A stretch of DNA of 9,662 bases from CAYRUP01 sp964427485 (GCA_964427485.1 CAYRUP010000074.1:1-9662), one strand, 5' to 3'. Counted from the first letter of the stretch, positions 1 through 6,338 are shown. The notes: generated from the letters alone by a model not told the origin. A program made the numbers and translations.

Positions 1-35
1 GATGGCCCTTTTGTCATGTTCTTAATTCTCCATGT

Positions 36-49
36 TTTCTAATTAGAAA
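36..49. repeat. 14-bp perfect AT-rich palindrome
   Basis: TTTCTAATTAGAAA is exactly self-complementary. It lies in the non-coding left end. It could be an operator half-site arrangement or a weak hairpin; in AT-rich DNA a palindrome of this size also arises by chance. No function is assigned. Confidence 0.3.
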
Positions 50-88
50 TTAGCGTATAAATAATCAACGCGTTGAGGATACTCTAAT

Positions 89-172
89 ATGCCTTACCGT
101 AGCAAGAATTTCGTTTGTTGCTTGAATATTATGGTAAAATTCGTTTTATTACACTTATGCGCACAAGTATAA
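89..172 (+). CDS. possible 27-codon small ORF (hypothetical)
   Basis: ATG at 89 is preceded by GAGGA at 75-79, a 9-nt spacing that would suit ribosome binding, and the frame runs to TAA at 170-172. The encoded peptide is short, hydrophobic in its second half (around VKFVLLHLC) and has three Cys. I recognise no family. It could be a leader peptide for the gene at 280 or simply a chance frame in AT-rich intergenic DNA. The only support is the Shine-Dalgarno-like site, so confidence is low. Confidence 0.2.
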   Translation: MPYRSKNFVCCLNIMVKFVLLHLCAQV

Positions 173-218
173 TCCACTAAATCCTACAGGCGATTGATCG
201 TTCTAATTTGCATGAAAA

Positions 219-246
219 TTGAATTTTATTTAACATGTCGCATAAT
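219..246 (+). promoter_or_regulatory. putative sigma-70 promoter for the gene at 280
   Basis: A -35-like TTGAAT (219-224), a 16-nt spacer and a -10-like CATAAT (241-246) would start transcription near 253, giving a leader of about 27 nt before the ATG at 280. The -10 matches the consensus at five of six positions and the -35 at four of six. The Shine-Dalgarno match before 280 is weak. The assignment rests on motif match and position only. Confidence 0.4.
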
Positions 247-279
247 ATTAGCCGATTACCATACTGATACCTTAAGTTT

Positions 280-1173
280 ATGACCAAGCAAAAAACGCTC
301 ACTCGCACCTGTATCGCTTGCGGAATTGAAAAACCGCTATCGGCTTTTCTGCAGATTACAGGCGCACAAGGTACGACCTACGGCAATATTTGCTCCCGTT
401 GCCGAAGTTTAGGTATCAAGGAAAAAACATCGATTTTAACGCCCGATGATGAACGTGGCTCCACTTCGTCTGGTATGCGTATTGGGGCTAAACAACGGTT
501 TGAAATCGACCAAAAAAGACAACAGGAATATCAAGAAGCTCAAAACAAGCAAGAACTAGAATCAAAAAAACGCGAAAAAATGGTCGGAGATCAATCCGAG
601 CGGCTTGATGAAAAGGAAAAAGCAGAAAAAACCCATCGTGAAAACTATATTGAAGAAAAGAAAAAGGGCTTTCTGAATTATCAATCTAAAAAGCTACCTC
701 TCAGCGGGCAATACATTGGGCTGAAAAAAGATGAGCCCACGCAAAGTAATATTTTACCTGTTCAAGAAGAAAAACCTACGACCGTGGAAGCGCTCAAACA
801 GGAACCGAATACTTTAAGCAATGTGACTATCTCTGAGCAGAATTCTTTATCCAAGATGCAAACTTGGTTAGGAAATACGCCTATTGCGAAAGATATTTCA
901 CAGCTTTATCGAAATGCCGCTCAAACCAAACAGCTGCAAGAAAAAAAGAATCTCTTATTAAAAACAACTACCATTCAAGCTAAACAAATTCAAGAAAAAC
1001 AAAATACGGTTATTAATCAAAATAAACAGACACAAGAAAAACTCAACTATTTGCAAAATACCACGACCCAAAACAGATTGACCCAAGAAAAACGTAATCG
1101 AGAAAAACTTCTCGAAAAAGATCCGCGCGAGTTTATTGAAAAAACTTGGGGACCTTCGTCGAGGAAGCGTTAG
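280..1173 (+). CDS. hypothetical protein: N-terminal Cys4 zinc knuckle, charged helical/repetitive C-terminal region
   Basis: I do not recognise a named family for this 297-residue protein. What is visible: C11-x2-C14 and C38-x2-C41 with basic and aromatic residues between them, a layout typical of a treble-clef or HNH-VII-like zinc knuckle, but no downstream His/Asn nuclease motif follows, so it is more likely a binding or structural module. Residues about 71-130 are extremely rich in Lys, Glu and Gln and should form a long helix or coiled coil. Residues 217-273 carry four copies of a Q-E-K-x-N motif (Q220, Q238, Q252, Q269), spaced 18, 14 and 17 residues. There is no signal peptide or membrane segment. 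The C-terminus is very basic (SSRKR). The gene stands alone, converges on icmQ, and its TAG stop lies in the outer arm of the palindrome at 1171. Soluble, coiled-coil, lineage-restricted proteins near Dot/Icm genes are often secreted effectors, but that is inference. Coding status is well supported by length; function is unknown. Confidence 0.8.
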   Translation: MTKQKTLTRTCIACGIEKPLSAFLQITGAQGTTYGNICSRCRSLGIKEKTSILTPDDERGSTSSGMRIGAKQRFEIDQKRQQEYQEAQNKQELESKKREKMVGDQSERLDEKEKAEKTHRENYIEEKKKGFLNYQSKKLPLSGQYIGLKKDEPTQSNILPVQEEKPTTVEALKQEPNTLSNVTISEQNSLSKMQTWLGNTPIAKDISQLYRNAAQTKQLQEKKNLLLKTTTIQAKQIQEKQNTVINQNKQTQEKLNYLQNTTTQNRLTQEKRNREKLLEKDPREFIEKTWGPSSRKR

Positions 1174-1286
1174 GGCCTGTTTACAATTGGCTTGGCAGGT
1201 TTTGATGTCATCCTGAGCGCAGCGAAGGATCGCCTTATCATAATTTAGTGATCCTTCGCTGCGCTCAGGATGACAAACAGACCCTA
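1171..1286. repeat. large palindromic intergenic element of the 'HPERSEGS' repeat type (REP/MITE-like)
   Basis: Perfect 24-bp inverted arms lie at 1207-1230 and 1251-1274, around a 20-nt loop. An outer pair of 12-bp arms, 1171-1182 and 1275-1286, matches with one mismatch, so the element is nested. The outer left arm is separated from the inner arm by 24 nt, while on the right the two arms are contiguous. The inner arm contains CCTGAGCGCAGCGAAGGATC, the widespread bacterial repeat whose spurious translations read CHPERSEGS and RCAQDD. It sits between two convergent genes and would fold into a very stable RNA hairpin on either strand, but neither side is followed by a T-run, so it is not a classical intrinsic terminator. 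It is non-autonomous: no transposase is present. Confidence 0.85.
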
Positions 1287-1293
1287 GCATCCT

Positions 1294-1875
1294 TCATTCT
1301 TTTTTAACAAACTCACCCTGAGACGTAACAGTATAATGCTGGTCATTATGATAAAAAGAAACCAGATTTTCGAAACGTAAGGAACCCTCTTTTATCTTAA
1401 TAAGAGGATAACCATGCGCATCTTTGTGATCTGCATCGGGTGCGGAAATAATTTCATTGCGGTTAATTTTAACCGCGAGATAACCATGTTGCTGTTTATT
1501 CGTTTTTAATTTGATGGCTATTTCAAGATTATTTTTATCTGTGTAAATTGGGCGATTCACGCTGTATTCATAAAAAACCTTAGGTGTTAACATCGCAGAC
1601 CAACTACGAAGTATAAGACCTTGCGCATTATACAAATACACATAAACAATAATTTTATCCGCATCCTCTTTCTGTTCCATTGCTTGTGCGGTTGTTTCTC
1701 GTAATTTTTGCTTTTGTGACTCTAAGTGTGTCAAGAGTCCTTGCAAACGATCGCGGACAAAACGGAATTTATCTCCGACCTGATATTTTTCACGCAAATC
1801 AGAATCCTGTTGAATCGTATCCCGAATCAATTGGATTAATCTTTCGTGCTGTTCTAATTCATCATCTATTGGCAT
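1294..1875 (-). CDS. icmQ: IcmQ-like Dot/Icm type IVB secretion component
   Basis: The 193-residue product is close in length to Legionella IcmQ (about 190). The N-terminal 70 residues are highly charged and helical, with hydrophobic positions suited to a helical hairpin (for example LIQLIRDTI near 13-21 and FVRDRLQGLLTHL at 39-51). This is the part that in IcmQ packs with its chaperone IcmR. From about 74 to 190 follows an alpha/beta domain with hallmarks I associate with IcmQ: a YVYLYNAQG strand, NRPIYTD (107-113), the GYPLIKIKEG stretch (155-164) and FENLVSFYH (168-176). In Legionella this domain resembles ADP-ribosyltransferases and binds NAD+; free IcmQ inserts into membranes and IcmR restrains it. 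ATG 1875 is chosen because no ATG, GTG or TTG lies between it and the in-frame stop upstream; AGG sits about 13 nt before it. The gene is 40 nt downstream of the 73-codon ORF. Recognition is from remembered motifs, not an alignment. Confidence 0.8.
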   Translation of the reverse strand: MPIDDELEQHERLIQLIRDTIQQDSDLREKYQVGDKFRFVRDRLQGLLTHLESQKQKLRETTAQAMEQKEDADKIIVYVYLYNAQGLILRSWSAMLTPKVFYEYSVNRPIYTDKNNLEIAIKLKTNKQQHGYLAVKINRNEIISAPDADHKDAHGYPLIKIKEGSLRFENLVSFYHNDQHYTVTSQGEFVKKE

Positions 1876-1915
1876 GCGGCAAATCGACCTGTAAGTGGTA
1901 CAAAGACTATTATAG

Positions 1916-2137
1916 TTACAATCTTCTTTTTGAGGAATCCGTTAACAAAATATCTTCGAGTATTTTACTCACTTTGTTAATTTGTAAAGAAGTTTCGAGG
2001 AGATATTGTACTGACTTGGAAGGTCCACCCACCTGGGAAGGCGCCGCATTTTGTAAACCCATAGCTAATCCATACGCTTGGTTGGCTATTTCATGCAGCG
2101 TATTTTTTGCAGCATTCATTTCTGAATATACCGACAT
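1916..2137 (-). CDS. small two-helix protein, probable FIR (functional homologue of IcmR) chaperone of IcmQ
   Basis: This 73-residue product has no sequence family I recognise, which is itself expected: FIR genes occupy the slot immediately 5' of icmQ in Legionella species and in Coxiella (coxigA/coxigB), work with their own IcmQ, and are mutually non-homologous. Here the predicted architecture is two amphipathic helices, about 4-30 and 40-66, joined by a Gly/Pro loop (APSQVGGP, 32-39). In helix 2 the hydrophobics V43, L46/L47, L51, I53, V56, L60 and I63/L64 form one face. This fits the helical hairpin by which IcmR completes a four-helix bundle with IcmQ. It is shorter than IcmR (about 120 residues). 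ATG 2137 has GGA and AGAGAG further upstream, a modest ribosome site; M7 is an alternative start. It lies 32 nt after trmL and 40 nt before icmQ. The role is inferred from position and shape. Confidence 0.65.
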   Translation of the reverse strand: MSVYSEMNAAKNTLHEIANQAYGLAMGLQNAAPSQVGGPSKSVQYLLETSLQINKVSKILEDILLTDSSKRRL

Positions 2138-2169
2138 ATATTTAATCCACTCTCTAATATTATTTTCTA

Positions 2170-2640
2170 TTAGAATAACATATTGAAACCTTGTTGTCTC
2201 AATGCTTCATAAAGCACAACAGCCACCGCATTGGACAGATTTAAGCTGCGTGAATTAGGCAGCATTGGGATGCGGACCAAGTGCTCTGGATGAATCATTT
2301 CTAGCACCGTACCTGGTAAACCTCGGGTTTCCGGGCCAAACAATAAAACATCATCCGGCTGATATTGAATATCGGCATAGGAACGATTTCCTTTGGTTGA
2401 ACAGGCAATAAGTCGTTTTGATTGAATTTGAGCGCTAAATTTTAGGTAATTCTCATGATGAAGAACGCGAGCCCATTCGTGATAATCTAAGCCTGCCCGT
2501 TTAAGTTGTTTATCGTCGGGTGCGAAGCCTAACGGATGAATCAAGTGCAGCGTGGCGCCTGTGTTAGCACACAAGCGAATAATATTTCCCGTGTTGGGCG
2601 GAATTTCGGGTTCATACAATGCGACGTGCAATACACTCAT
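2170..2640 (-). CDS. trmL: tRNA (cytidine/uridine-34 2'-O)-methyltransferase TrmL
   Basis: TrmL is a SPOUT (SpoU-TrmD) methyltransferase that uses S-adenosylmethionine to 2'-O-methylate the wobble nucleotide of tRNA-Leu isoacceptors, in the cytoplasm as a dimer. The 156-residue length matches the family minimum seen in E. coli (157). All three SPOUT motifs are clear: motif 1 EIPPNTGNIIRLCANTG (12-28, with N16 and R22), motif 2 LLFGPETRGLP (99-109, with G102, E104 and R106) and motif 3 RIPMLPNSRSLNLSNAVAV (123-141, with N134 and N137), whose residues form the knotted cofactor site. There is no extra N-terminal RNA-binding domain. The ATG overlaps the mlaA TGA as ATGA, implying translational coupling. 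The two genes downstream follow at short spacing, so it probably sits in the middle of one transcription unit. Confidence 0.95.
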   Translation of the reverse strand: MSVLHVALYEPEIPPNTGNIIRLCANTGATLHLIHPLGFAPDDKQLKRAGLDYHEWARVLHHENYLKFSAQIQSKRLIACSTKGNRSYADIQYQPDDVLLFGPETRGLPGTVLEMIHPEHLVRIPMLPNSRSLNLSNAVAVVLYEALRQQGFNMLF

Positions 2641-3500
2641 TCTCTATTTTGTTGTTTATTTTTCTCAAAATACGGATCGCCTAGCTCTTTGTTACGCTGA
2701 ATAAGATAAGCACGACGCTGTAAATAAGCGTTACGTAAAAAAACATACTTATCAATCGCAGCTTGTTCCATCACATTTTGGAAACTAAGCAAATCAGCTC
2801 GGCGTGAAATCACGCCTAATCCATATAATTCATAACGTGCAATGGGCGGATGAATATGAGGATATATTGAAAAAATATAATAATCGACGGGTAATCCAAT
2901 CGCATCGCGAGGTGTACTTGGCCCAAAGAATGGCAACACTAAATAATTGGAATTGGTATAACCCCATTGTGCTAACGTCAAACCAAAATCTTCTTTATTA
3001 GGCTCAAGACCGATATGAGAAGCCACGTCAAAAAAGCCCAAAATACCCACCGTAGTATTGATCACTAATCGCCAACCATCACTCGTAGCTTGGTAGAAAT
3101 TTCCCTGCAACACATCATTCGCAACAGTTGGAATTGTATCAATATTTGTAAAAAAATTGCTGATCCCTTTCACAACTGGCTTCGGTAGGACGGTATTATA
3201 AAAAGTGGCAATGGGTTTTAAAATTGCTTTATCAAGAACATCATTAAAATGATACATCACGCGATTAAACGTTTCATAAGGATCTTTTTGCTCTGACGGA
3301 GTTGTTGCAGTGGATGTGTCATCCGACGGAGTTGTCGTAGTGGTTGCATCATTTGACGGAGTTGTCGTAGTAGACGTATCTGATGAAGTTGTTACAGTCG
3401 ATGCTTCATTCGATGCCACAGTCACAGGCGCTACCTCAGCAGCAAATAGATTGCCCGCTAAACCGAATAGACATACGCTTGTTATCAATTTTGACATCAT
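2637..3500 (-). CDS. mlaA: MlaA/VacJ family outer-membrane lipid asymmetry protein
   Basis: MlaA works in the outer membrane, where it takes mislocalised phospholipid from the outer leaflet and hands it to MlaC and the Mla ABC transporter. The conserved domain begins at DPYETFNRVMYHFND and continues through the NFFTNIDTIP, DVLQGNFYQA, NTTVGILGFFDVA and FGLTLAQWGYTNSNYLVLPFFGPSTPR-like stretches typical of the family. The frame is open to 3569, but I choose ATG 3500 (ATGATG, 3500-3495) because it starts directly at a signal peptide (MMSKLITS then a hydrophobic core ending LFAA); the upstream residues would put a basic extension before it. Product 287 residues. Two oddities: no lipobox Cys follows the hydrophobic core, whereas classical MlaA is a lipoprotein, and a Thr/Ser/Asp linker made of a 10-residue repeat separates signal and domain. 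It is the first gene of the minus-strand cluster and divergent from gpmI. Confidence 0.92.
   Translation of the reverse strand: MMSKLITSVCLFGLAGNLFAAEVAPVTVASNEASTVTTSSDTSTTTTPSNDATTTTTPSDDTSTATTPSEQKDPYETFNRVMYHFNDVLDKAILKPIATFYNTVLPKPVVKGISNFFTNIDTIPTVANDVLQGNFYQATSDGWRLVINTTVGILGFFDVASHIGLEPNKEDFGLTLAQWGYTNSNYLVLPFFGPSTPRDAIGLPVDYYIFSIYPHIHPPIARYELYGLGVISRRADLLSFQNVMEQAAIDKYVFLRNAYLQRRAYLIQRNKELGDPYFEKNKQQNRE
3295..3411. repeat. 30-bp tandem repeat encoding the Thr-rich linker of MlaA
   Basis: On the plus strand, units starting GACGGAGTTG begin at 3295, 3325 and 3355 (30, 30 and 27 nt), with a more diverged fourth unit starting GATGAAGTTG at 3382-3411. The lengths keep the reading frame and each unit encodes roughly TPSxDxTTTT in mlaA. 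Near-identical units at DNA level suggest recent expansion by slippage or unequal recombination, so copy number may vary between strains. Confidence 0.8.
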
Positions 3501-3519
3501 TTTATTTGATCGCTTATAG

Positions 3520-3525
3520 ATTATA
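3520..3525 (-). promoter_or_regulatory. putative -10 element for mlaA-trmL-FIR-icmQ
   Basis: Read on the minus strand this is a perfect TATAAT about 20 nt upstream of the chosen mlaA start at 3500. No good -35 lies at 17 nt; TTGGCA further upstream pairs better with a TACACT-like -10 (18-nt spacer) that would give a longer leader. Either could drive the cluster. Ribosome-site complementarity before 3500 is weak. Confidence 0.35.
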
Positions 3526-3585
3526 TTTAAAATAAGCCTAGTGTATCTTTCTCTCACGCGTAATGCCAATGAGATTTGCGTTTAT

Positions 3586-3614
3586 TTGGTATACACTACC
3601 GCGCTAAGTATACG
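3586..3614 (+). promoter_or_regulatory. putative promoter for gpmI
   Basis: TTGGTA (3586-3591), a 17-nt spacer and TATACG (3609-3614) match the -35 and -10 consensus at four of six positions each, with a start near 3621. The region also holds two GTATAC palindromes (3589-3594 and 3608-3613), centres 19 nt apart, that overlap both elements and could be an operator, or coincidence. A clear AGGA at 3630-3633 serves the gpmI ATG at 3637. Confidence 0.3.
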
Positions 3615-3636
3615 CAATTTCTAGGAATCAGGAATT

Positions 3637-5187
3637 ATGTCACAAGTACCACACCCACTCGCGTTGATCATTCTGGATGGCTGGGGTTATCGCGAAGAAA
3701 AACACGCAAACGCGATTGCAGAAGCACATAAACCCCATTGGAATCAGTTTTTGGCACTCTATCCACATACTTTAATTTCAGGTTCGGGGCGTTGTGTTGG
3801 TTTACCCGATGATCAAATGGGTAACTCAGAAGTCGGTCATTTAAATATGGGTGCGGGACGTATTGTAAACCAAGATTTAACACGCATTGATCTCGCGATT
3901 CAAAATGGTGAATTCTTTCATAACAACGTTTTGGTTAATGCGATTGATCAAGCGGTGCAAGCAGAAAAAGCCGTGCATATTCTCGGTCTCATTTCACCGG
4001 GCGGAGTACATAGCCATGAACGGCAAATTCAAGCTATGGTAAAGTTGGCTAAAGAGCGTCACGCAAACAAGGTTTACATCCATGCTTTTCTCGATGGACG
4101 CGATACACCACCCAAAAGTGCAAAAGCTTCATTGACTGCATTAAGTGAATACTGCGCTAAATTACAATGTGGAAAAATCGCCTCACTCATTGGCCGGTAT
4201 TTTGCGATGGATCGTGACAAACGCTGGGAACGCGTTCAAGAAACCTATGATTTACTTACTCAAGGAAAAGCATTTTATCAAGCGCCGGATGCAATCCTTG
4301 GTTTAGAAATGGCATATCAGCGCGGCGAAATAGACGAATTTGTTAAAGCAACTACGATCGGTACCCCTTCGATTATTCAGGAGGGTGATAGCGTTATTTT
4401 TATGAATTTTAGAGCGGATCGTGCGCGGGAAATTTCTCAGGCATTGATTGATGAAAATTTTACGGGATTTTCACGTGACACATGGCCCAAAGTTAATTTT
4501 GTCACTTTAACCGAATATGATGTCACTTTTAATGTACCTTCTGCATTTCCGCCAGAACGTTTAAATAATCTTCTCGGTGAATATTTAAGTGAGCAACAGC
4601 TTAAGCAACTGCGCATCGCAGAAACAGAGAAATACGCGCATGTCACTTTCTTTTTTAATGGTGGTATTGAAACACCGTACCCGGGTGAAGATCGCATTTT
4701 GATTCCTTCACCTAAAGTTGCAACCTATGATTTAAAACCTGAAATGAGTGCATTCGAAGTGACTGCACAATTAGTCGAAGCGATCAAAAGCGAAAAATAC
4801 GATGTGATCATTTGTAATTTTGCCAATCCCGATATGGTAGGACACACCGGCAATTTACCTGCAACCATTCACGCCATTGAAGTGATAGACACGTGTCTCG
4901 GTCAAATTGTTACAGCTTTACAACAAGTCGGTGGCGAAGCAATAATTACCGCAGATCATGGTAACGCCGAATTAATGTTTAATGACCAGACGGGACAACC
5001 GCACACAGCGCATACCCATGAATTAGTCCCGTTTATTTATATTGGTCGAGAGGCGCGTGTCGCTAAATCCGATGGTATACTATCGGACATTGCGCCCACG
5101 ATGTTATATCTATTGGGGCTGCCGCAACCGAAAGAAATGACAGGGAAGTCGATAATTGAATTATGCGAAAATCAAAATGGATTTTAA
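3637..5187 (+). CDS. gpmI: 2,3-bisphosphoglycerate-independent phosphoglycerate mutase
   Basis: This enzyme interconverts 3- and 2-phosphoglycerate in glycolysis and gluconeogenesis through a phosphoserine intermediate, needing two Mn2+ ions. At 516 residues it is full length (E. coli 514). The alkaline-phosphatase-like half supplies D14 (LIILDGWG), the catalytic S64 in MGNSEVGHLNMG, D399 and H403 in NPDMVGHTGN, D440-H441 in TADHGNAE, and H459 in the HTAHTH stretch. The inserted transferase half supplies the substrate-binding residues H125 (GGVHSH), R155 (LDGRDTPP), R187 and R193 (GRYFAMDRD), R259 and R262 (NFRADRAREI) and K332. All expected residues are present. The start has a good AGGA 4 nt upstream. 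The gene leads a gpmI-envC-ctpA run common in gammaproteobacteria; its 3' end overlaps envC by 25 nt. Confidence 0.97.
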   Translation: MSQVPHPLALIILDGWGYREEKHANAIAEAHKPHWNQFLALYPHTLISGSGRCVGLPDDQMGNSEVGHLNMGAGRIVNQDLTRIDLAIQNGEFFHNNVLVNAIDQAVQAEKAVHILGLISPGGVHSHERQIQAMVKLAKERHANKVYIHAFLDGRDTPPKSAKASLTALSEYCAKLQCGKIASLIGRYFAMDRDKRWERVQETYDLLTQGKAFYQAPDAILGLEMAYQRGEIDEFVKATTIGTPSIIQEGDSVIFMNFRADRAREISQALIDENFTGFSRDTWPKVNFVTLTEYDVTFNVPSAFPPERLNNLLGEYLSEQQLKQLRIAETEKYAHVTFFFNGGIETPYPGEDRILIPSPKVATYDLKPEMSAFEVTAQLVEAIKSEKYDVIICNFANPDMVGHTGNLPATIHAIEVIDTCLGQIVTALQQVGGEAIITADHGNAELMFNDQTGQPHTAHTHELVPFIYIGREARVAKSDGILSDIAPTMLYLLGLPQPKEMTGKSIIELCENQNGF

Positions 5188-6338
5188 ATAAATTAGTTAC
5201 ACTATTTCATTCCAGCAAACGTGAAATAGTGTGGTTTTTTTTATTGTTGCTCTGCCTCAATGCTGCAGCCTCAGCCAACCCCTTTAGCACGAAAAAATTT
5301 GCGCTCTCACAAGTTAATAATCAAATTCTCTCTTTGCGTGAAACTATTGTGGAAAATCAACAACGTCAAGCAACGCTTTTACAACAACTCAAAACCATTG
5401 AAACTACCTTAGGCAAACTGAATGGCCAACTCACGCATTTAACGCGGGCATTGGCGGAAGAGCAACAAATTTTAACATCATTAAAAATGACGCAACAAAA
5501 AATGTTAGCCAAACTTAAATTACAAAATAATGCGCTCGCGGAACAACTCCGCGCCACGTATCAATTGGGAGAAATGCAGCACTGGAAAATTATGTTGAAT
5601 CAAGAAAATGTCGGTTCCATGAGTCGGCATGTTACTTATTATCGTTATCTCAATCTGGCGCGTTTGAAATTGATTTCGCAAATGAAAGAAAACCTCATTC
5701 TTCTCACCCAATCCATTCAAGCTTCCAACATGCATCAACAAACCTTAAAATATCTCGTCGCAAAAAAACAGCGCCAGCAAGAATATCAACAACGCACTTT
5801 AGATCTTCGGCAAAAATTAATTGCCGCGCTTGGCATACAAACCAAGACAAAACAGCAACAAATTGATAGTTTGCTTCAAAATCAAAAAGCGCTGCAAGAG
5901 ACCATAGCTAAACTAAAAGAACAATCTATAACCATTAGCGGTCAATCCTTCAATCAGCTACAGGGAAAATTAACTTGGCCAATTAAAGGCTCACTGCTGA
6001 CTGCCTTTGGCAGTCTTTTAGATGATGGCAGTCATCGATCCATGGGCGTCATGATCAACTCACAACCTGGAACACCTGTCCGTGCCATTTATTCTGGCAA
6101 AGTCATTTTCGCTGATTGGTTACGCGGATATGGATTATTAGTTATTATTAATCATGGTCATAGTTATATGAGTCTTTATGGCCGCAACCAAACCATCTAT
6201 GCAAAAGTCGGAAATTATGTGAAAACCGGAGACGTTATTGCCAGCACCGGAAACTCGGGCGGCTATAAAAGAGCAAGCCTCTATTTTGAAGTGCGGCAAA
6301 ATGGTTCGCCTGTAAACCCAAGCACTTGGTGCCGATAA
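5163..6338 (+). CDS. envC: EnvC-type murein hydrolase activator (degenerate LytM domain)
   Basis: EnvC acts in the periplasm at the division septum, where it is recruited by FtsEX and switches on the amidases AmiA/AmiB for daughter-cell separation. The 391-residue product has a hydrophobic signal segment (about 23-38, ending AAASA), a very Gln-rich coiled coil (about 45-260) and a C-terminal M23/LytM domain (about 268-391). The LytM metal ligands are missing: the GVDI Asp is replaced in MGVMI, the HLH motif reads SLY, and the YxHL His is replaced in SLYGRN. This degeneracy, together with the SLYFEVR and VNPSTW ending, is the EnvC signature rather than that of an active endopeptidase. ATG 5163 overlaps gpmI by 25 nt; only a poorly spaced AGGGAAG precedes it, so translational coupling is likely. 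The 22 residues before the hydrophobic core are long, and a terminator-like hairpin lies within the first 27 codons, so the start is less certain than the gene. Confidence 0.92.
   Translation: MRKSKWILNKLVTLFHSSKREIVWFFLLLLCLNAAASANPFSTKKFALSQVNNQILSLRETIVENQQRQATLLQQLKTIETTLGKLNGQLTHLTRALAEEQQILTSLKMTQQKMLAKLKLQNNALAEQLRATYQLGEMQHWKIMLNQENVGSMSRHVTYYRYLNLARLKLISQMKENLILLTQSIQASNMHQQTLKYLVAKKQRQQEYQQRTLDLRQKLIAALGIQTKTKQQQIDSLLQNQKALQETIAKLKEQSITISGQSFNQLQGKLTWPIKGSLLTAFGSLLDDGSHRSMGVMINSQPGTPVRAIYSGKVIFADWLRGYGLLVIINHGHSYMSLYGRNQTIYAKVGNYVKTGDVIASTGNSGGYKRASLYFEVRQNGSPVNPSTWCR
5199..5242 (+). terminator. terminator-like hairpin inside the 5' end of envC (possible gpmI attenuator)
   Basis: ACACTATTTCA (5199-5209) and TGAAATAGTGT (5222-5232) form a perfect 11-bp stem with a 12-nt loop, followed by GG and eight T (5235-5242). 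This is the layout of an intrinsic terminator, placed 12 nt after the gpmI stop but within envC codons 13-27. The stem is AT-rich, so termination may be partial and relieved when ribosomes translate envC. Confidence 0.5.

Noticed and set aside
958..1290. Minus-strand 110-codon open frame reading CHPERSEGS and RCAQDD
   Set aside because: It is the spurious translation of the palindromic repeat plus the antisense of the 280-1173 gene; these strings are well-known artefacts of this repeat.
1680..2186. Plus-strand 168-codon open frame opposite icmQ and the 73-codon ORF
   Set aside because: It overlaps the antisense of the recognisable icmQ N-terminus, has no ribosome site and no recognisable family. 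The minus-strand reading gives coherent helical proteins in a compact gene cluster.
3310..3519. Plus-strand Val/Asp-rich open frame
   Set aside because: Antisense of the MlaA Thr-rich tandem repeat; low-complexity shadow.
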